A stretch of 64,000 nucleotides of DNA from assembly GCA_900315205.1 (NCBI GenBank), contig OMYF01000003.1:1-64000 (forward strand). Direction: 5' to 3'. The translations under genes and the position numbers were made by a program. Positions 17,813-25,723 of the stretch are shown here, in pieces. Origin of the DNA: an uncultured Acidaminococcus sp. (lineage in GTDB: Bacteria > Bacillota > Negativicutes > Acidaminococcales > Acidaminococcaceae). How positions within the stretch are numbered: the stretch's first letter is position 1; each line of letters begins with the position of its first letter. The notes beneath the pieces are model-generated. The model worked only from the letters and a program-made list of their open reading frames with translations. It had not been told where the DNA came from and searched no databases.

Positions 17813-18231
17813 AACGCTACGAAGATATCCTGGATCAGCCTTATCCGGCCAGGCCGCACTGCCATACCATGCCCCGGCCGGCCCGGGCAGCACAGTTCGC
17901 TCCGTTCGATGCTCTCGAAGGGTATGGGGATCTGGTGCGGGAAACGGCCCGCGTCACGGAAAGTGAGCCCGCCCTCGACGAGGCGGCCCGGGAGGAACTC
18001 GATTACCGGCTGCAGGCACTCCTGCGCTGTATTGGTGACCGTCCGGCTGTACGGCTCACTTATTTCCGGAAGGACCCGGCAAAGGCGGGCGGTTCCTGTG
18101 TGACAGTCCGTGAAAGGCTCCTTGCGGCTGACCTTACGCACAGGACCCTGCGCTTTGTGTCCGGACTTACCATATCCGTCAGGGCCATCGTGCAGCTCGA
18201 ACAGCTGCAGACCGGACCGGAGCAGCCGTGA
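17809..18231 (+). CDS. YolD-like protein
   Basis: A 140-residue protein beginning MKRYEDILDQPYP, with MPRPARAAQFAPFDALEGY followed by an ETARVTE helix. This matches the long YolD-like proteins that accompany UmuC-type polymerases in Firmicutes. They are thought to be accessory partners of the polymerase, by analogy with UmuD; this is not shown here. It overlaps the polymerase stop by four bases (ATGA), with GGGGGG 8 bases before the ATG. Confidence 0.8.
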   Translation: MKRYEDILDQPYPARPHCHTMPRPARAAQFAPFDALEGYGDLVRETARVTESEPALDEAAREELDYRLQALLRCIGDRPAVRLTYFRKDPAKAGGSCVTVRERLLAADLTHRTLRFVSGLTISVRAIVQLEQLQTGPEQP

Positions 18232-18255
18232 AGAACGGAAGCTCCTGCTTCAGGC

Positions 18256-18302
18256 AAAAAGATACCCTGCGCTCCGGCATCGGGACCGGCGGGCAGGGTA
18301 TC
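18256..18302 (-). terminator. Terminator of ribU, possibly bidirectional
   Basis: Stem GATACCCTGC/GCAGGGTATC (18261-18270 with 18293-18302). On the - strand it is followed by TTTTT (the AAAAA at 18256-18260). It lies between the converging yolD-like and ribU genes. Confidence 0.75.
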
Positions 18303-18329
18303 CTGTCTTTGCGGCAATCTTTGCGGGCC

Positions 18330-18944
18330 TTACCGCGCATCATGCCGGATCAGCGCCTGCAGAGCCAGGCTGATCCGTTTATAGACGGAGAAGGCGATTA
18401 CGGACACGACGGCGTATTTGACGAGATTGAAGGGCAGGATGGTCAGCAGCAGGAAACCGGTCATGGAATGGACGAACGGATTGGCCGCCGCGGCCATTTG
18501 CAAAATCGTCTCGAGAGGGATCCCATAGAGGCGCACATACATGGGGATGGCAAAATAATAGTTGGTAAAGACTGCAAAGGCGCTTCCCAGGAGCGATGCA
18601 AGGACAAGGGACTGGAGGGCACCTTTTTTATTGTAATGGAAATGGTAGTACCAGGCAGCTGTCAGGACAAAGGCCATGCTGCAGAAGAGATTCATCATCT
18701 CGCCGACAAGGGCTGAATGGGTCCCGATGACAATGAGTTTCAGCAGGATCTTGATCAGGCAGGCCATGGTGCCGGCCAGCGGTCCGAGGAAAAAGCCGCC
18801 GAAGAGCGCGGGCAGATCGGAAATCTCGAATTTCATATAGGCCGGTGCAAAAGGCAGGGGCACTTCGATGGACATGAGCAGAAAGGACAGGGCGCCCAGG
18901 AACGAGATGAAGACCATGGACCTGGGAGTGAACGTACGGTTCAA
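18330..18944 (-). CDS. ribU: Riboflavin ECF transporter substrate-binding protein RibU
   Basis: A 204-residue membrane protein with five to six hydrophobic segments. The block FEISDLPALFGGFFLGPLAG followed by KILLKLIVIGTHSALVGEMMN is typical of RibU, the S component that captures riboflavin for the shared ECF ATPase module encoded elsewhere. I chose a TTG start at 18944 because AAGGAGG lies 8 bases upstream on the - strand; the upstream in-frame ATG has no site. The transcript leader is about 30 bases, so an FMN riboswitch cannot fit. Confidence 0.85.
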   Translation of the reverse strand: MNRTFTPRSMVFISFLGALSFLLMSIEVPLPFAPAYMKFEISDLPALFGGFFLGPLAGTMACLIKILLKLIVIGTHSALVGEMMNLFCSMAFVLTAAWYYHFHYNKKGALQSLVLASLLGSAFAVFTNYYFAIPMYVRLYGIPLETILQMAAAANPFVHSMTGFLLLTILPFNLVKYAVVSVIAFSVYKRISLALQALIRHDAR

Positions 18945-18978
18945 GGGACATTCCTCCTTAGCAATCAGGAATGACCTT

Positions 18979-18984
18979 ATTATA
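18979..18984 (-). promoter_or_regulatory. -10 box of ribU
   Basis: TATAAT on the - strand, 35 bases upstream of the TTG start. The -35 is weak. Confidence 0.5.
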
Positions 18985-19061
18985 ACACGGCGCATGCGCA
19001 GAGGGCAGGCCGGGTCATAAGATTGTCTCTGCAGTCAGGTGTTCCCGAAAGAGCTTATATA

Positions 19062-19067
19062 TATTAT
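19062..19067 (+). promoter_or_regulatory. Possible -10 box for two small ORFs
   Basis: TATTAT in an AT-rich patch 24 bases before the ATG at 19092. No convincing -35. Confidence 0.35.
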
Positions 19068-19091
19068 ACTTGTCAGTAGAGGGATAAGAAA

Positions 19092-19304
19092 ATGCGGCAG
19101 CTGAGAGCAAGGCGGACGCTGCCGGGGCAATGCATATTTCCCCGGCCTGCTCCTGCCGCGCAGACCGTCTGGGAAGTATCATTTTTATTCCAGTGTCTGC
19201 ACTGCACGCAGCATTTTTGTACGGATCTGTCAGATGGAAGAGCCGGCTCAGAGGTACTGCAGGCGGAGCTGTTCCAGCTGCCGGAAGCCTTCATTCTGCA
19301 CTGA
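19092..19304 (+). CDS. Small uncharacterised protein (70 aa)
   Basis: I do not recognise this ORF. GAGGG lies 8 bases before the ATG and an AT-rich -10-like element lies upstream, so it may be translated. The middle has a cysteine group (QCLHCTQHFC) that could bind a metal, but there is no complete zinc-finger pattern. The codon choice is less regular than in neighbours. It ends 12 bases before the next small gene. It may be a leader peptide, a decayed gene or noise. Confidence 0.35.
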   Translation: MRQLRARRTLPGQCIFPRPAPAAQTVWEVSFLFQCLHCTQHFCTDLSDGRAGSEVLQAELFQLPEAFILH

Positions 19305-19316
19305 AAAGAGGGAAAA

Positions 19317-19553
19317 ATGATGGAAAAGAAGTCTGGGTGGGGAGGCCGGCGTTCCGGTGCAGGGCGCCCCAAAGGATCCGTCAGTCCGGGGGGTGTGAGG
19401 TCCCAGCATCAGGTCAGGGCTTTCGACGATGAATGGGAATTGATCAGGCGATTTGCAGATCTGGTGAAGCAGGGAAAGCTGGAAGCCTGCAAACAGTTTT
19501 TAGAAGAAGCGGAAACAGCGGACAATAAAAATACGGATGAAATGCAGCCGTGA
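19317..19553 (+). CDS. Small AT-hook-like basic protein (78 aa)
   Basis: A 78-residue protein with a basic, glycine-rich start (GWGGRRSGAGRPKGS), which contains a GRPKG AT-hook-like core. A predicted helix follows (FDDEWELIRRFADLVKQGKLEACKQFLEEAE). This layout is seen in small phage-type or plasmid-type DNA-binding proteins, but no family is certain. AGAGGGA lies 5 bases before the ATG. It has no obvious functional link to its neighbours. Confidence 0.6.
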   Translation: MMEKKSGWGGRRSGAGRPKGSVSPGGVRSQHQVRAFDDEWELIRRFADLVKQGKLEACKQFLEEAETADNKNTDEMQP

Positions 19554-19727
19554 ACGGCCCGATCCGGCCCGGGATCATGCTGCCCAGGAAAGAGCGGCCG
19601 CCCCGTAAGCAGCCTGCATCAGCAGCAATGCCGGTGATTTGTAGAGACAGGCCGGAGGTTTTATATTATAATGTAAATAAATCAGAGTGAAAACAGGGGC
19701 TCCCGAAACGGGGGCACACGGACGAAA
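19554..19727 (+). promoter_or_regulatory. Intergenic region with -10 of the deacetylase gene
   Basis: TATAAT at 19667-19672 is the likely -10 of the ChbG-like gene. The -35 is weak. Nothing else is recognised in the stretch. Confidence 0.4.
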
Positions 19728-20615
19728 GTGAGGCACCTGTATCCTGTGGATAAAAAAATATTGCTTGTGAATGCTGATGACTTCGGCCGCCATGAACTCA
19801 TCAACAAAGCTGTGGAAGAAGGTCTGCTGCATGGGATGATCCGGTCTGCGACGGTCATGGTGACGGCCCGGGCTTTTGACGGTGCTGTGGAGCTGGCACG
19901 GAAGTATCCGCAGCTGAGCATGGGCATTCATTTTACCCTGGTGGACGGCCGCCCCGTCCTGCCGCCGGACCAGATCCCATCGCTCGTGCAGGCAGGGACG
20001 GGTGTTTTCTATCCGGACCACGGGGCTTTTGTGAAGCATTTCCTGAAGGGGCGCGTCAGGCTGTCAGAAGTGCGGGCTGAATGTGAGGCGCAGCTCGAAA
20101 AGTTCCTGCAGACGGGGCTTGTGCCGACCCATGCGGACAGCCATCAGCACATGCACGTACTGCCCGGCATCATCGATGTGGTCCTTGGCCTCTGTGTGCG
20201 TGCCGGGATCCCGGCTGTGAGGATCCCGGCCATTCCCGTGGACCTCCTGGACACGCGGCCGGCCAATCTGGGAGAACAGGTCGGCCGGGCCGGCCTGCAT
20301 ATCCTCGCTGAACGCGCAAGACGCAAGGCAGAAAGACGCGGCCTCGGCGCACCGGATCATTTTGGCGGCATCGTTGCCGGCCGGGCGGTTGACAGTGCCT
20401 GCATCCGGACGCTGCTGCTCGGGGCACGCAGCGGGGTCACGGAAATCATGCTCCATCCCGGTCTGGATGACGCGGTCCTCCAGGCTGATTCGCACTGGGA
20501 TCACAGCTATGAAACAGAACTTGCAGCCGTAACGGATCCGGCAAACCTGGAACTTGCCCGGGAACTTGGTGTGGAGCTGGGCAATTTCCGGATCTTTGCA
20601 TCCTCCCGGTCCTGA
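19728..20615 (+). CDS. ChbG/HpnK (YdjC) family carbohydrate deacetylase
   Basis: A 295-residue YdjC-fold protein. Metal ligands are visible in LLVNADDFGRH and THADSHQHMHVLPGI, and a further conserved block is HFTLVDGRPVLP. Family members remove acetyl groups from N-acetylated sugars (ChbG on chitooligosaccharides, HpnK on hopanoids). The substrate here is unknown. The start is uncertain between GTG 19728 and GTG 19746. It lies 54 bases upstream of fruK, which could place it in the same transcript. Confidence 0.85.
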   Translation: MRHLYPVDKKILLVNADDFGRHELINKAVEEGLLHGMIRSATVMVTARAFDGAVELARKYPQLSMGIHFTLVDGRPVLPPDQIPSLVQAGTGVFYPDHGAFVKHFLKGRVRLSEVRAECEAQLEKFLQTGLVPTHADSHQHMHVLPGIIDVVLGLCVRAGIPAVRIPAIPVDLLDTRPANLGEQVGRAGLHILAERARRKAERRGLGAPDHFGGIVAGRAVDSACIRTLLLGARSGVTEIMLHPGLDDAVLQADSHWDHSYETELAAVTDPANLELARELGVELGNFRIFASSRS

Positions 20616-20669
20616 ATCCGGGAACGTCCAAATTTTCAGGCGGCAGCATCACCTCAAAGGAGCGGAATC

Positions 20670-21575
20670 ATGATTTACACAGTTACTTTCAATCCATCTC
20701 TCGACTATGTGGTCACGGCGGGCCATTTTGCCATCGGAGCCATCAACCGCAGTGTCGAGGAGGAAATCTTTCCCGGCGGGAAAGGCATCAATGTATCCAT
20801 CGTACTGCAGAACCTGGGAATCGCTTCCCGTATCCTGGGATTCAAAGCCGGTTTTACGGGGGACGAGATCGAACGCCTGCTCACGGCCAGGGGCTGCGAT
20901 GTCAGGCTGCTGCCCGTGGCAAAGGGCTTTTCCCGGATCAACGTCAAGATCCGCGGCGATGTGGAAACAGCCCTGAACGGCAAGGGACCGGAAGTCGGCA
21001 TGGACGATATCGCCGCTCTCGTGAAGGAACTCTCCAATCTGGACGACGGGGATATCCTGGTGCTCTCCGGGAGCCGCCCGGCCAACGGGACGGATGCCCT
21101 GTACGCGGATATCGTAAAGATGCTGAATGCCCGCGGCGTCCTGTGCATCGTGGATGCCACGGGAGAACTCCTGAAGCGCACCCTGCCCTGCAAACCCTTC
21201 CTGATCAAGCCGAACCGGGAGGAAATGGAAGAAATCCTGGGAGAGAAGCTGCCGACTCGTGAGGATGTGGCGGACGGAGCGCGAGAGCTGCAGAAAATGG
21301 GAGCCCGCAATATCCTCGTTTCGCTTGGTGCGGAGGGCGCTCTGCTCCTTGATGAGAATGACAAAGTCCATTACCATGAAGCGCCCAAAGGTTCAACGGT
21401 GAATACAGTAGGCGCCGGGGACAGCATGGTGGCAGGCTTCCTGGCGGGCTACCTGAAATACAAAGACTATGACAGGGCACTCTGGTGGGGAATCAGCGCC
21501 GGCAGCGCCACGGCTTTTACGATGCATCTGGCAGATCGGGAAGCCATCGAGACCATCGCAGCACAAGGAGAATAA
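20670..21575 (+). CDS. fruK: 1-phosphofructokinase
   Basis: A 301-residue PfkB-family sugar kinase that converts fructose 1-phosphate to fructose 1,6-bisphosphate. Family marks are TFNPSLDYVV at the start, GGKGINVSIVLQNLG, and the C-terminal GAGDSMVAGF with the catalytic aspartate. AAAGGAG lies upstream of the ATG. It is followed after 2 bases by the fructose PTS gene, whose product makes its substrate. No FruR/DeoR regulator is adjacent. Confidence 0.92.
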   Translation: MIYTVTFNPSLDYVVTAGHFAIGAINRSVEEEIFPGGKGINVSIVLQNLGIASRILGFKAGFTGDEIERLLTARGCDVRLLPVAKGFSRINVKIRGDVETALNGKGPEVGMDDIAALVKELSNLDDGDILVLSGSRPANGTDALYADIVKMLNARGVLCIVDATGELLKRTLPCKPFLIKPNREEMEEILGEKLPTREDVADGARELQKMGARNILVSLGAEGALLLDENDKVHYHEAPKGSTVNTVGAGDSMVAGFLAGYLKYKDYDRALWWGISAGSATAFTMHLADREAIETIAAQGE

Positions 21576-21577
21576 TC

Positions 21578-23512
21578 ATGCGGATCACCGATTTACTGAA
21601 GCCTGAAAGCACCAATCTGGAAGCTCATGCCCAGACAAAGAAACAGGCCCTGGATATGCTCGTCGACCTGATGGCGAAACAGGGGAACATCACAGATATC
21701 GAAACGTACCGTCAGTGTGTCTATCATCGTGAAGAGGAAGGCAGTACCGGTGTGGGTGAAGGCGTAGCGATCCCCCATGCCAAGACGCCCGCCGTTTCCC
21801 GGCCGGGCCTGGCTTTCATGCGGGTGAAAAGCGGCGTGGAATTTGATTCGCTGGATGGTCAGCCGGCGAAGATCTTCTTCCTCATCGCCGCACCGGACAC
21901 GGAGGACAACGTCCATCTCGACGTCCTGGCCCGTCTGTCGACGCTGCTCATGGATCCGGATTTCATCGACGGGATCATGAATGCCGAATCGACGGAAGCC
22001 CTTTTTGCACTCATCGAAAAAGCAGAAGCGGAAAAATTCGCCGAGGAAGCCGGAACGGAAGAAAAAGCGGATGAAACGGCTCCCGCCGATGCGGGCGGCG
22101 GGGACAGCGGCTATCAGGTCCTTGCCGTAACGGCCTGCCCGACGGGCATCGCCCATACGTATATGGCGGCTGAGAGCCTGGAGCAGCATGCGGCCAGACG
22201 GAATATCCGCATCAAAGTAGAGACGAACGGGCAGAGCGGCGTCAAAAATGCACTGACGGATGAGGATATCGCCCATGCGGAAGGCATTATCGTGGCAGCG
22301 GACAAATACGTCCCGATGAACCGGTTCAAGGGAAAACGCGTCGTCATCGTCAAAGTCGCCGACGGCATCAACAAGGCAGATGAACTGCTGGACAGAGCGC
22401 TCAGCGGGGAAGCTCCCATTTTTGAAGGTGAAGCCGGAAGCGCGGCGGAAACTGAGGCAAAGCAGGAGGAAAGCGGCGCCCGCAGGGTCTATAAGCATCT
22501 GATGGACGGCGTATCGCATATGCTGCCGTTTGTGATCGGAGGCGGCATCCTCATCGCTCTTGCCTTCCTCTTCGATATGGATGCGGCCGGTACGGCCAAG
22601 TTCGGCAGCAGCACGCCCCTGGCGGCCTTCCTCAAGAATACGGGTGGACTTGCCTTCAGCTTTATGATGCCGATGCTGTCAGGTTATATCGCATCGAGCA
22701 TTGCCGACCGGCCGGGTCTGCTCGTCGGGATCATTGCCGGCGCCATGGCAAGTGCCGGAGGCAGCGGATTCTTTGGCGCACTGATCGGCGGTTTTGCCGC
22801 GGGGTACCTGATCCTGCTGCTGAAGAAGCTTTTCGCCGTCCTGCCGGATTCGCTGGAAAGCCTGAAGCCAATCCTTGTCTATCCCGTCATCGGTCTTTTG
22901 ATCACGGGGGCCCTGATGCAGTTTGCCATCAATCCCGTCATGGCGTCCTTCAATAAAGGCGTCACAGAAGGGCTTGCCAGTATGGGCAGCAGCAGCAAAC
23001 TCCTGATGGGATTCGTGCTGGGCGGCATGATGAGCATCGATTTCGGCGGACCGCTCAATAAGGCGGCTTATGTCTTTGGAACGGCCTCTCTGGCGGGCGC
23101 GGATGGATCCGCAGTCTCTTCGCCTTTCATGGCATCCGTCATGGTCGGCGGCATGGTGCCTCCTGTCGCCATTGCCCTCGCGACGCAGTGCTTCCGGAGC
23201 AAATTTACCAAAAAGGACCGCAGTTCCTTTGTCTCGACGCTCGTCATGGGCCTCGCCTTCATCACGGAAGGGGCCATCCCCTTTGCTGCCGAGGACCCGG
23301 TGCGTGTCATTCCGTCCTGCGCCATCGGCGCGGCAGTCGCCGGTGCCCTGAGCATGTTCTTTGGCTGCACCATCCCGGCGCCCCACGGCGGTATCTTCGT
23401 CTTCGGTGTCGTCCATAACTGGCCCATGTATTTCGTGGCTCTCCTTGCCGGCTCCGTCGTCGGGGCCGTGCTGCTGGGAATCCTGAAGCGTCCTGTGAAA
23501 GAAGAAGCATAA
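21578..23512 (+). CDS. fruA: Fructose PTS enzyme IIABC
   Basis: A 644-residue membrane permease with domains in the order IIA, IIB, IIC. IIA (about 1-145) has the phosphorylated H67 in GVAIPHAK. IIB (about 180-280) has C187 in VTACPTGIAHTYMAAE. IIC (about 305-640) is a hydrophobic multi-pass domain. It takes up fructose as fructose 1-phosphate. The ATG at 21578 has AAGGAG 7 bases upstream; the frame is open further up but overlaps fruK. A strong hairpin follows. Confidence 0.94.
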   Translation: MRITDLLKPESTNLEAHAQTKKQALDMLVDLMAKQGNITDIETYRQCVYHREEEGSTGVGEGVAIPHAKTPAVSRPGLAFMRVKSGVEFDSLDGQPAKIFFLIAAPDTEDNVHLDVLARLSTLLMDPDFIDGIMNAESTEALFALIEKAEAEKFAEEAGTEEKADETAPADAGGGDSGYQVLAVTACPTGIAHTYMAAESLEQHAARRNIRIKVETNGQSGVKNALTDEDIAHAEGIIVAADKYVPMNRFKGKRVVIVKVADGINKADELLDRALSGEAPIFEGEAGSAAETEAKQEESGARRVYKHLMDGVSHMLPFVIGGGILIALAFLFDMDAAGTAKFGSSTPLAAFLKNTGGLAFSFMMPMLSGYIASSIADRPGLLVGIIAGAMASAGGSGFFGALIGGFAAGYLILLLKKLFAVLPDSLESLKPILVYPVIGLLITGALMQFAINPVMASFNKGVTEGLASMGSSSKLLMGFVLGGMMSIDFGGPLNKAAYVFGTASLAGADGSAVSSPFMASVMVGGMVPPVAIALATQCFRSKFTKKDRSSFVSTLVMGLAFITEGAIPFAAEDPVRVIPSCAIGAAVAGALSMFFGCTIPAPHGGIFVFGVVHNWPMYFVALLAGSVVGAVLLGILKRPVKEEA

Positions 23513-23545
23513 GCGCTGCCGGCAAGAAAACTTTTTAAGCATTGT

Positions 23546-23585
23546 AAAAACCCTCCGGTCCTTAAAAGGGATCGGAGGGTTTTTC
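23546..23585. terminator. Bidirectional terminator between fruA and the MFS remnant
   Basis: A stem of about 11 bp (CCCTCCGG/CCGGAGGG core with a G-U pair), with AAAAA before and TTTTT after. It serves both strands: fruA on + and the MFS remnant on -. Confidence 0.88.
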
Positions 23586-23629
23586 AGTACGCTGCAGGTC
23601 TTTTGTACGTCCCGCACGGGAAGCAGCGG

Positions 23630-24415
23630 TTTATTTTGCTGCTGTCCCTTTGTCTGAAGGTTTTCCTCATGACGGTAAAACAAAAAGAGGAAGCTCAGGG
23701 CTGCCGCAAAGAGGATGAGGCAGGGTGCTGGATGCAACGCGAGCGTCGCGGCTTCGCTGCAGCCCAGGATAAAGGCCATGAAACAGCAGCCAAGGAGCAC
23801 AAGGCCGGAAAAGTCGAATTTCCCCGGCCCGCAGGGACAGGACCGGCGGATGGCGTAAAGCCCGGCCGCGAGAGACAGGATGATGAACGAGATCAGGGAA
23901 AGGAAGATCGTATGCCAGCCCCAGTTCATGACGACGAAACCGCCAAAGGACGGACCCACAGCCGGTGCCAGGGCACAGATCAGCATGGCGGCTCCCATCA
24001 TGGCCCCGATGCGGTCAAGCGGTGCCTGTTCCAGGACGATGTTGAACATGAGGGTGAGGGAAATGCCCGTGCCCGCATCCTGAAAGATCCGTCCCAGGAG
24101 CAGGACGGGAAAATTCGGCGCTGCTGCGCCCGGCAGCGTTCCTGTAAGGAAAACCAGATTGCCGCAGACAAAGAAACGTTTCAGTGGAAAGCGGTGTTTC
24201 AGGCAGCTCGATGTCGGGATGATGACGGACAGGACGAGCAGGCAGCCCGTGGTGATCCACTGGACAAGGGATGTACCGATGGAAAACTGCTTCATCAGCG
24301 TCGGGAAGATGACCTTCATGGAAGTTTCAATGACGACTCCGATGAAAGAAAGGATGCCGGTGGCGAGGATGGAAAGATAAAGCCTGGCATCGGCACGGCG
24401 TTCAAATGGCTGCAT
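23630..24415 (-). pseudogene. 3'-truncated MFS (DHA2-like) drug transporter
   Basis: From the ATG at 24415 about 260 residues read as the first half of a 14-TM DHA2-type MFS permease, with seven to eight hydrophobic segments and LLGRIFQDAGTGI, GAMMGAAM and GPSFGGFVVMNWGWHTIF motifs. After KPLLPVRDV the similarity ends. The frame stays open, crosses the terminator at 23546-23585 and continues as an antisense shadow of fruA to 22679. The second half of the transporter is missing, so I regard it as a broken gene. GGTGG lies 9 bases before the ATG. Confidence 0.75.
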
Positions 24416-24451
24416 AATGGGATGCCACCTTTTCCATAGTTGCTGCCTCCT

Positions 24452-24467
24452 GTAAATGCTTATTTAC
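24452..24467. promoter_or_regulatory. Inverted repeat upstream of the MFS remnant
   Basis: GTAAAT-GCTT-ATTTAC, a 6-bp inverted repeat with a 4-base centre, 37 bases before the MFS start. It could be an operator for a TetR- or MarR-type repressor. No such regulator is adjacent. Confidence 0.4.
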
Positions 24468-24498
24468 TAAAAATAACTATTTCGTGGAGCCAATGATA

Positions 24499-24534
24499 AA
24501 ACTTCACTCCCTGTCTGTCAAGGGAGTGAAGTTT
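24499..24534 (-). terminator. Terminator of the LytTR gene
   Basis: A perfect 14-bp stem (24499-24512 with 24521-24534) with an 8-base loop, followed on the - strand by TTTTAT-type sequence. It lies 68 bases beyond the LytTR stop. Confidence 0.8.
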
Positions 24535-24602
24535 CCGGAGGATCTGCCCTGTGTAGTTTGATTGCAGGCAGCGCAGGCTCAGCCGGCGCGTCAGCAGCTG
24601 TC

Positions 24603-25316
24603 CTACTGCCCGTCGATACCGAGCATGGTCCGCAGGGAGCTGCGCAAACTGCCATTGTACTTCTTGCCGATGGGAAGTTTTGTGCCGTCTCTCAGGATGA
24701 CGGTACCGGTGGTGATGAAGTGCACGTGTTCGATATTGACCAGAAAACTGCGGTGGATGCGTAAAAAGGAACAGCCCTGCAGTTGTTCCTCGATCCGGAA
24801 GATCGATTCACGCAGCGTATACGCTTTATCTCCGGCATGGATCCTGACCCGGTTGTTGTAAGCCATGAAAAACTGGATGTCCCGCAGGCTCAGGCGATGG
24901 AAACCATCCCCGTCATTGAACATGTAGTAGTGGGGATGCATTTCCAGACAATATTCAATCAGAGATTCCATGAGCGATGCAAGTTCCTTTGCATCAGGTA
25001 TCCGGAGATAGTAACGGAACAAAGGGATCCGGTAGCCTTCCAGGGACAGACGTCCTGACGGCATGATAAGGACGATGGGGACCTCTTTGTCAAAACGGCG
25101 CAAATCCTTTTCGAAGGTCAGCGTGGCCGTCTTGGAACGGGCTTCCCGTACGATGAGAGCATGGTAGCGGTCGCCGTAATAATAGCTGTCGAGCAGGTCT
25201 TCTTCACGGACAAAGGCATGCGGGACGATCCGTTCCGACAGGCACAGCGAGTGCAGGCGTTTGGTCAGGATAGGGAGTGAAGTCTTTGCTTTGTCTAAGA
25301 CAGCAACATGAAACAT
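24603..25316 (-). CDS. LytTR-type transcription regulator with degenerate receiver
   Basis: A 237-residue protein. Residues 135-235 are a LytTR DNA-binding domain (LRDIQFFMAYNNRVRIH, FLRIHRSFLVNIEHV, LRDGTKLPIGKKY). Residues 1-120 have the length of a response-regulator receiver, but the start reads VAVLDKAK instead of an acidic pair and the phosphoacceptor strand reads HALIVREAR with no aspartate. It is probably not phosphorylated. No histidine kinase gene is adjacent. The ATG at 25316 has GAGAGG 7 bases upstream; 33 extra in-frame residues upstream have no site. Confidence 0.82.
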   Translation of the reverse strand: MFHVAVLDKAKTSLPILTKRLHSLCLSERIVPHAFVREEDLLDSYYYGDRYHALIVREARSKTATLTFEKDLRRFDKEVPIVLIMPSGRLSLEGYRIPLFRYYLRIPDAKELASLMESLIEYCLEMHPHYYMFNDGDGFHRLSLRDIQFFMAYNNRVRIHAGDKAYTLRESIFRIEEQLQGCSFLRIHRSFLVNIEHVHFITTGTVILRDGTKLPIGKKYNGSLRSSLRTMLGIDGQ

Positions 25317-25403
25317 CGGATAACCTCTCTTTCTTCGGTACCATGCCGTCAGGGCAGGTCCTTTGCGGGAGCGGCACGGTCCTTGATTTTGGGACACTCT
25401 AAA

Positions 25404-25432
25404 ATCATAGCGCATATTTAGCTTTAATACAA
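25404..25432 (-). promoter_or_regulatory. Promoter of the LytTR gene
   Basis: On the - strand, TTGTAT (25432-25427) and TATGAT (25409-25404) with a 17-bp spacer, about 90 bases before the start. Confidence 0.65.
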
Positions 25433-25723
25433 AAATATTTTCAGAAAATTTAATCGATATTTATCCGTCCGGTATGGGGATTCCCTGCAGGAAAGGACAG
25501 TTTATCGGCAAAATAACAGGTTCTGACAGTCCCTCTGTAATGGACAGTATGAAAAAAGACGCACAGCTGGCCGGGCTGGGCGGGACGGACGGAAGTGTAA
25601 AAAAATTTTCGGCGTGCCAGAAAAAGAAAATGGGACTTTTCTAAAATCATCGATGTGCTATAATGATTTTGTAAGGAAAAAAGTGTATATTTTTTTTGGA
25701 GATGGTGGGACATAAAAAACAAC
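25433..25723 (+). promoter_or_regulatory. Divergent intergenic region with the cggR promoter and direct repeats
   Basis: TGC-TATAAT (extended -10 at 25656-25664) is the likely cggR promoter; the -35 is weak. GTGGGACA occurs at 25705-25712 and again at 25726-25733, 21 bp apart. A related TGGGAC lies at 25631-25636. The repeats recall the GGGAC half-sites of Bacillus CggR operators and may serve autoregulation. The rest of the stretch shows nothing recognisable. Confidence 0.5.

Noticed and set aside
18945-19090. FMN riboswitch before ribU
   Set aside because: The -10 lies 35 bases from the start, so no room exists for the aptamer.
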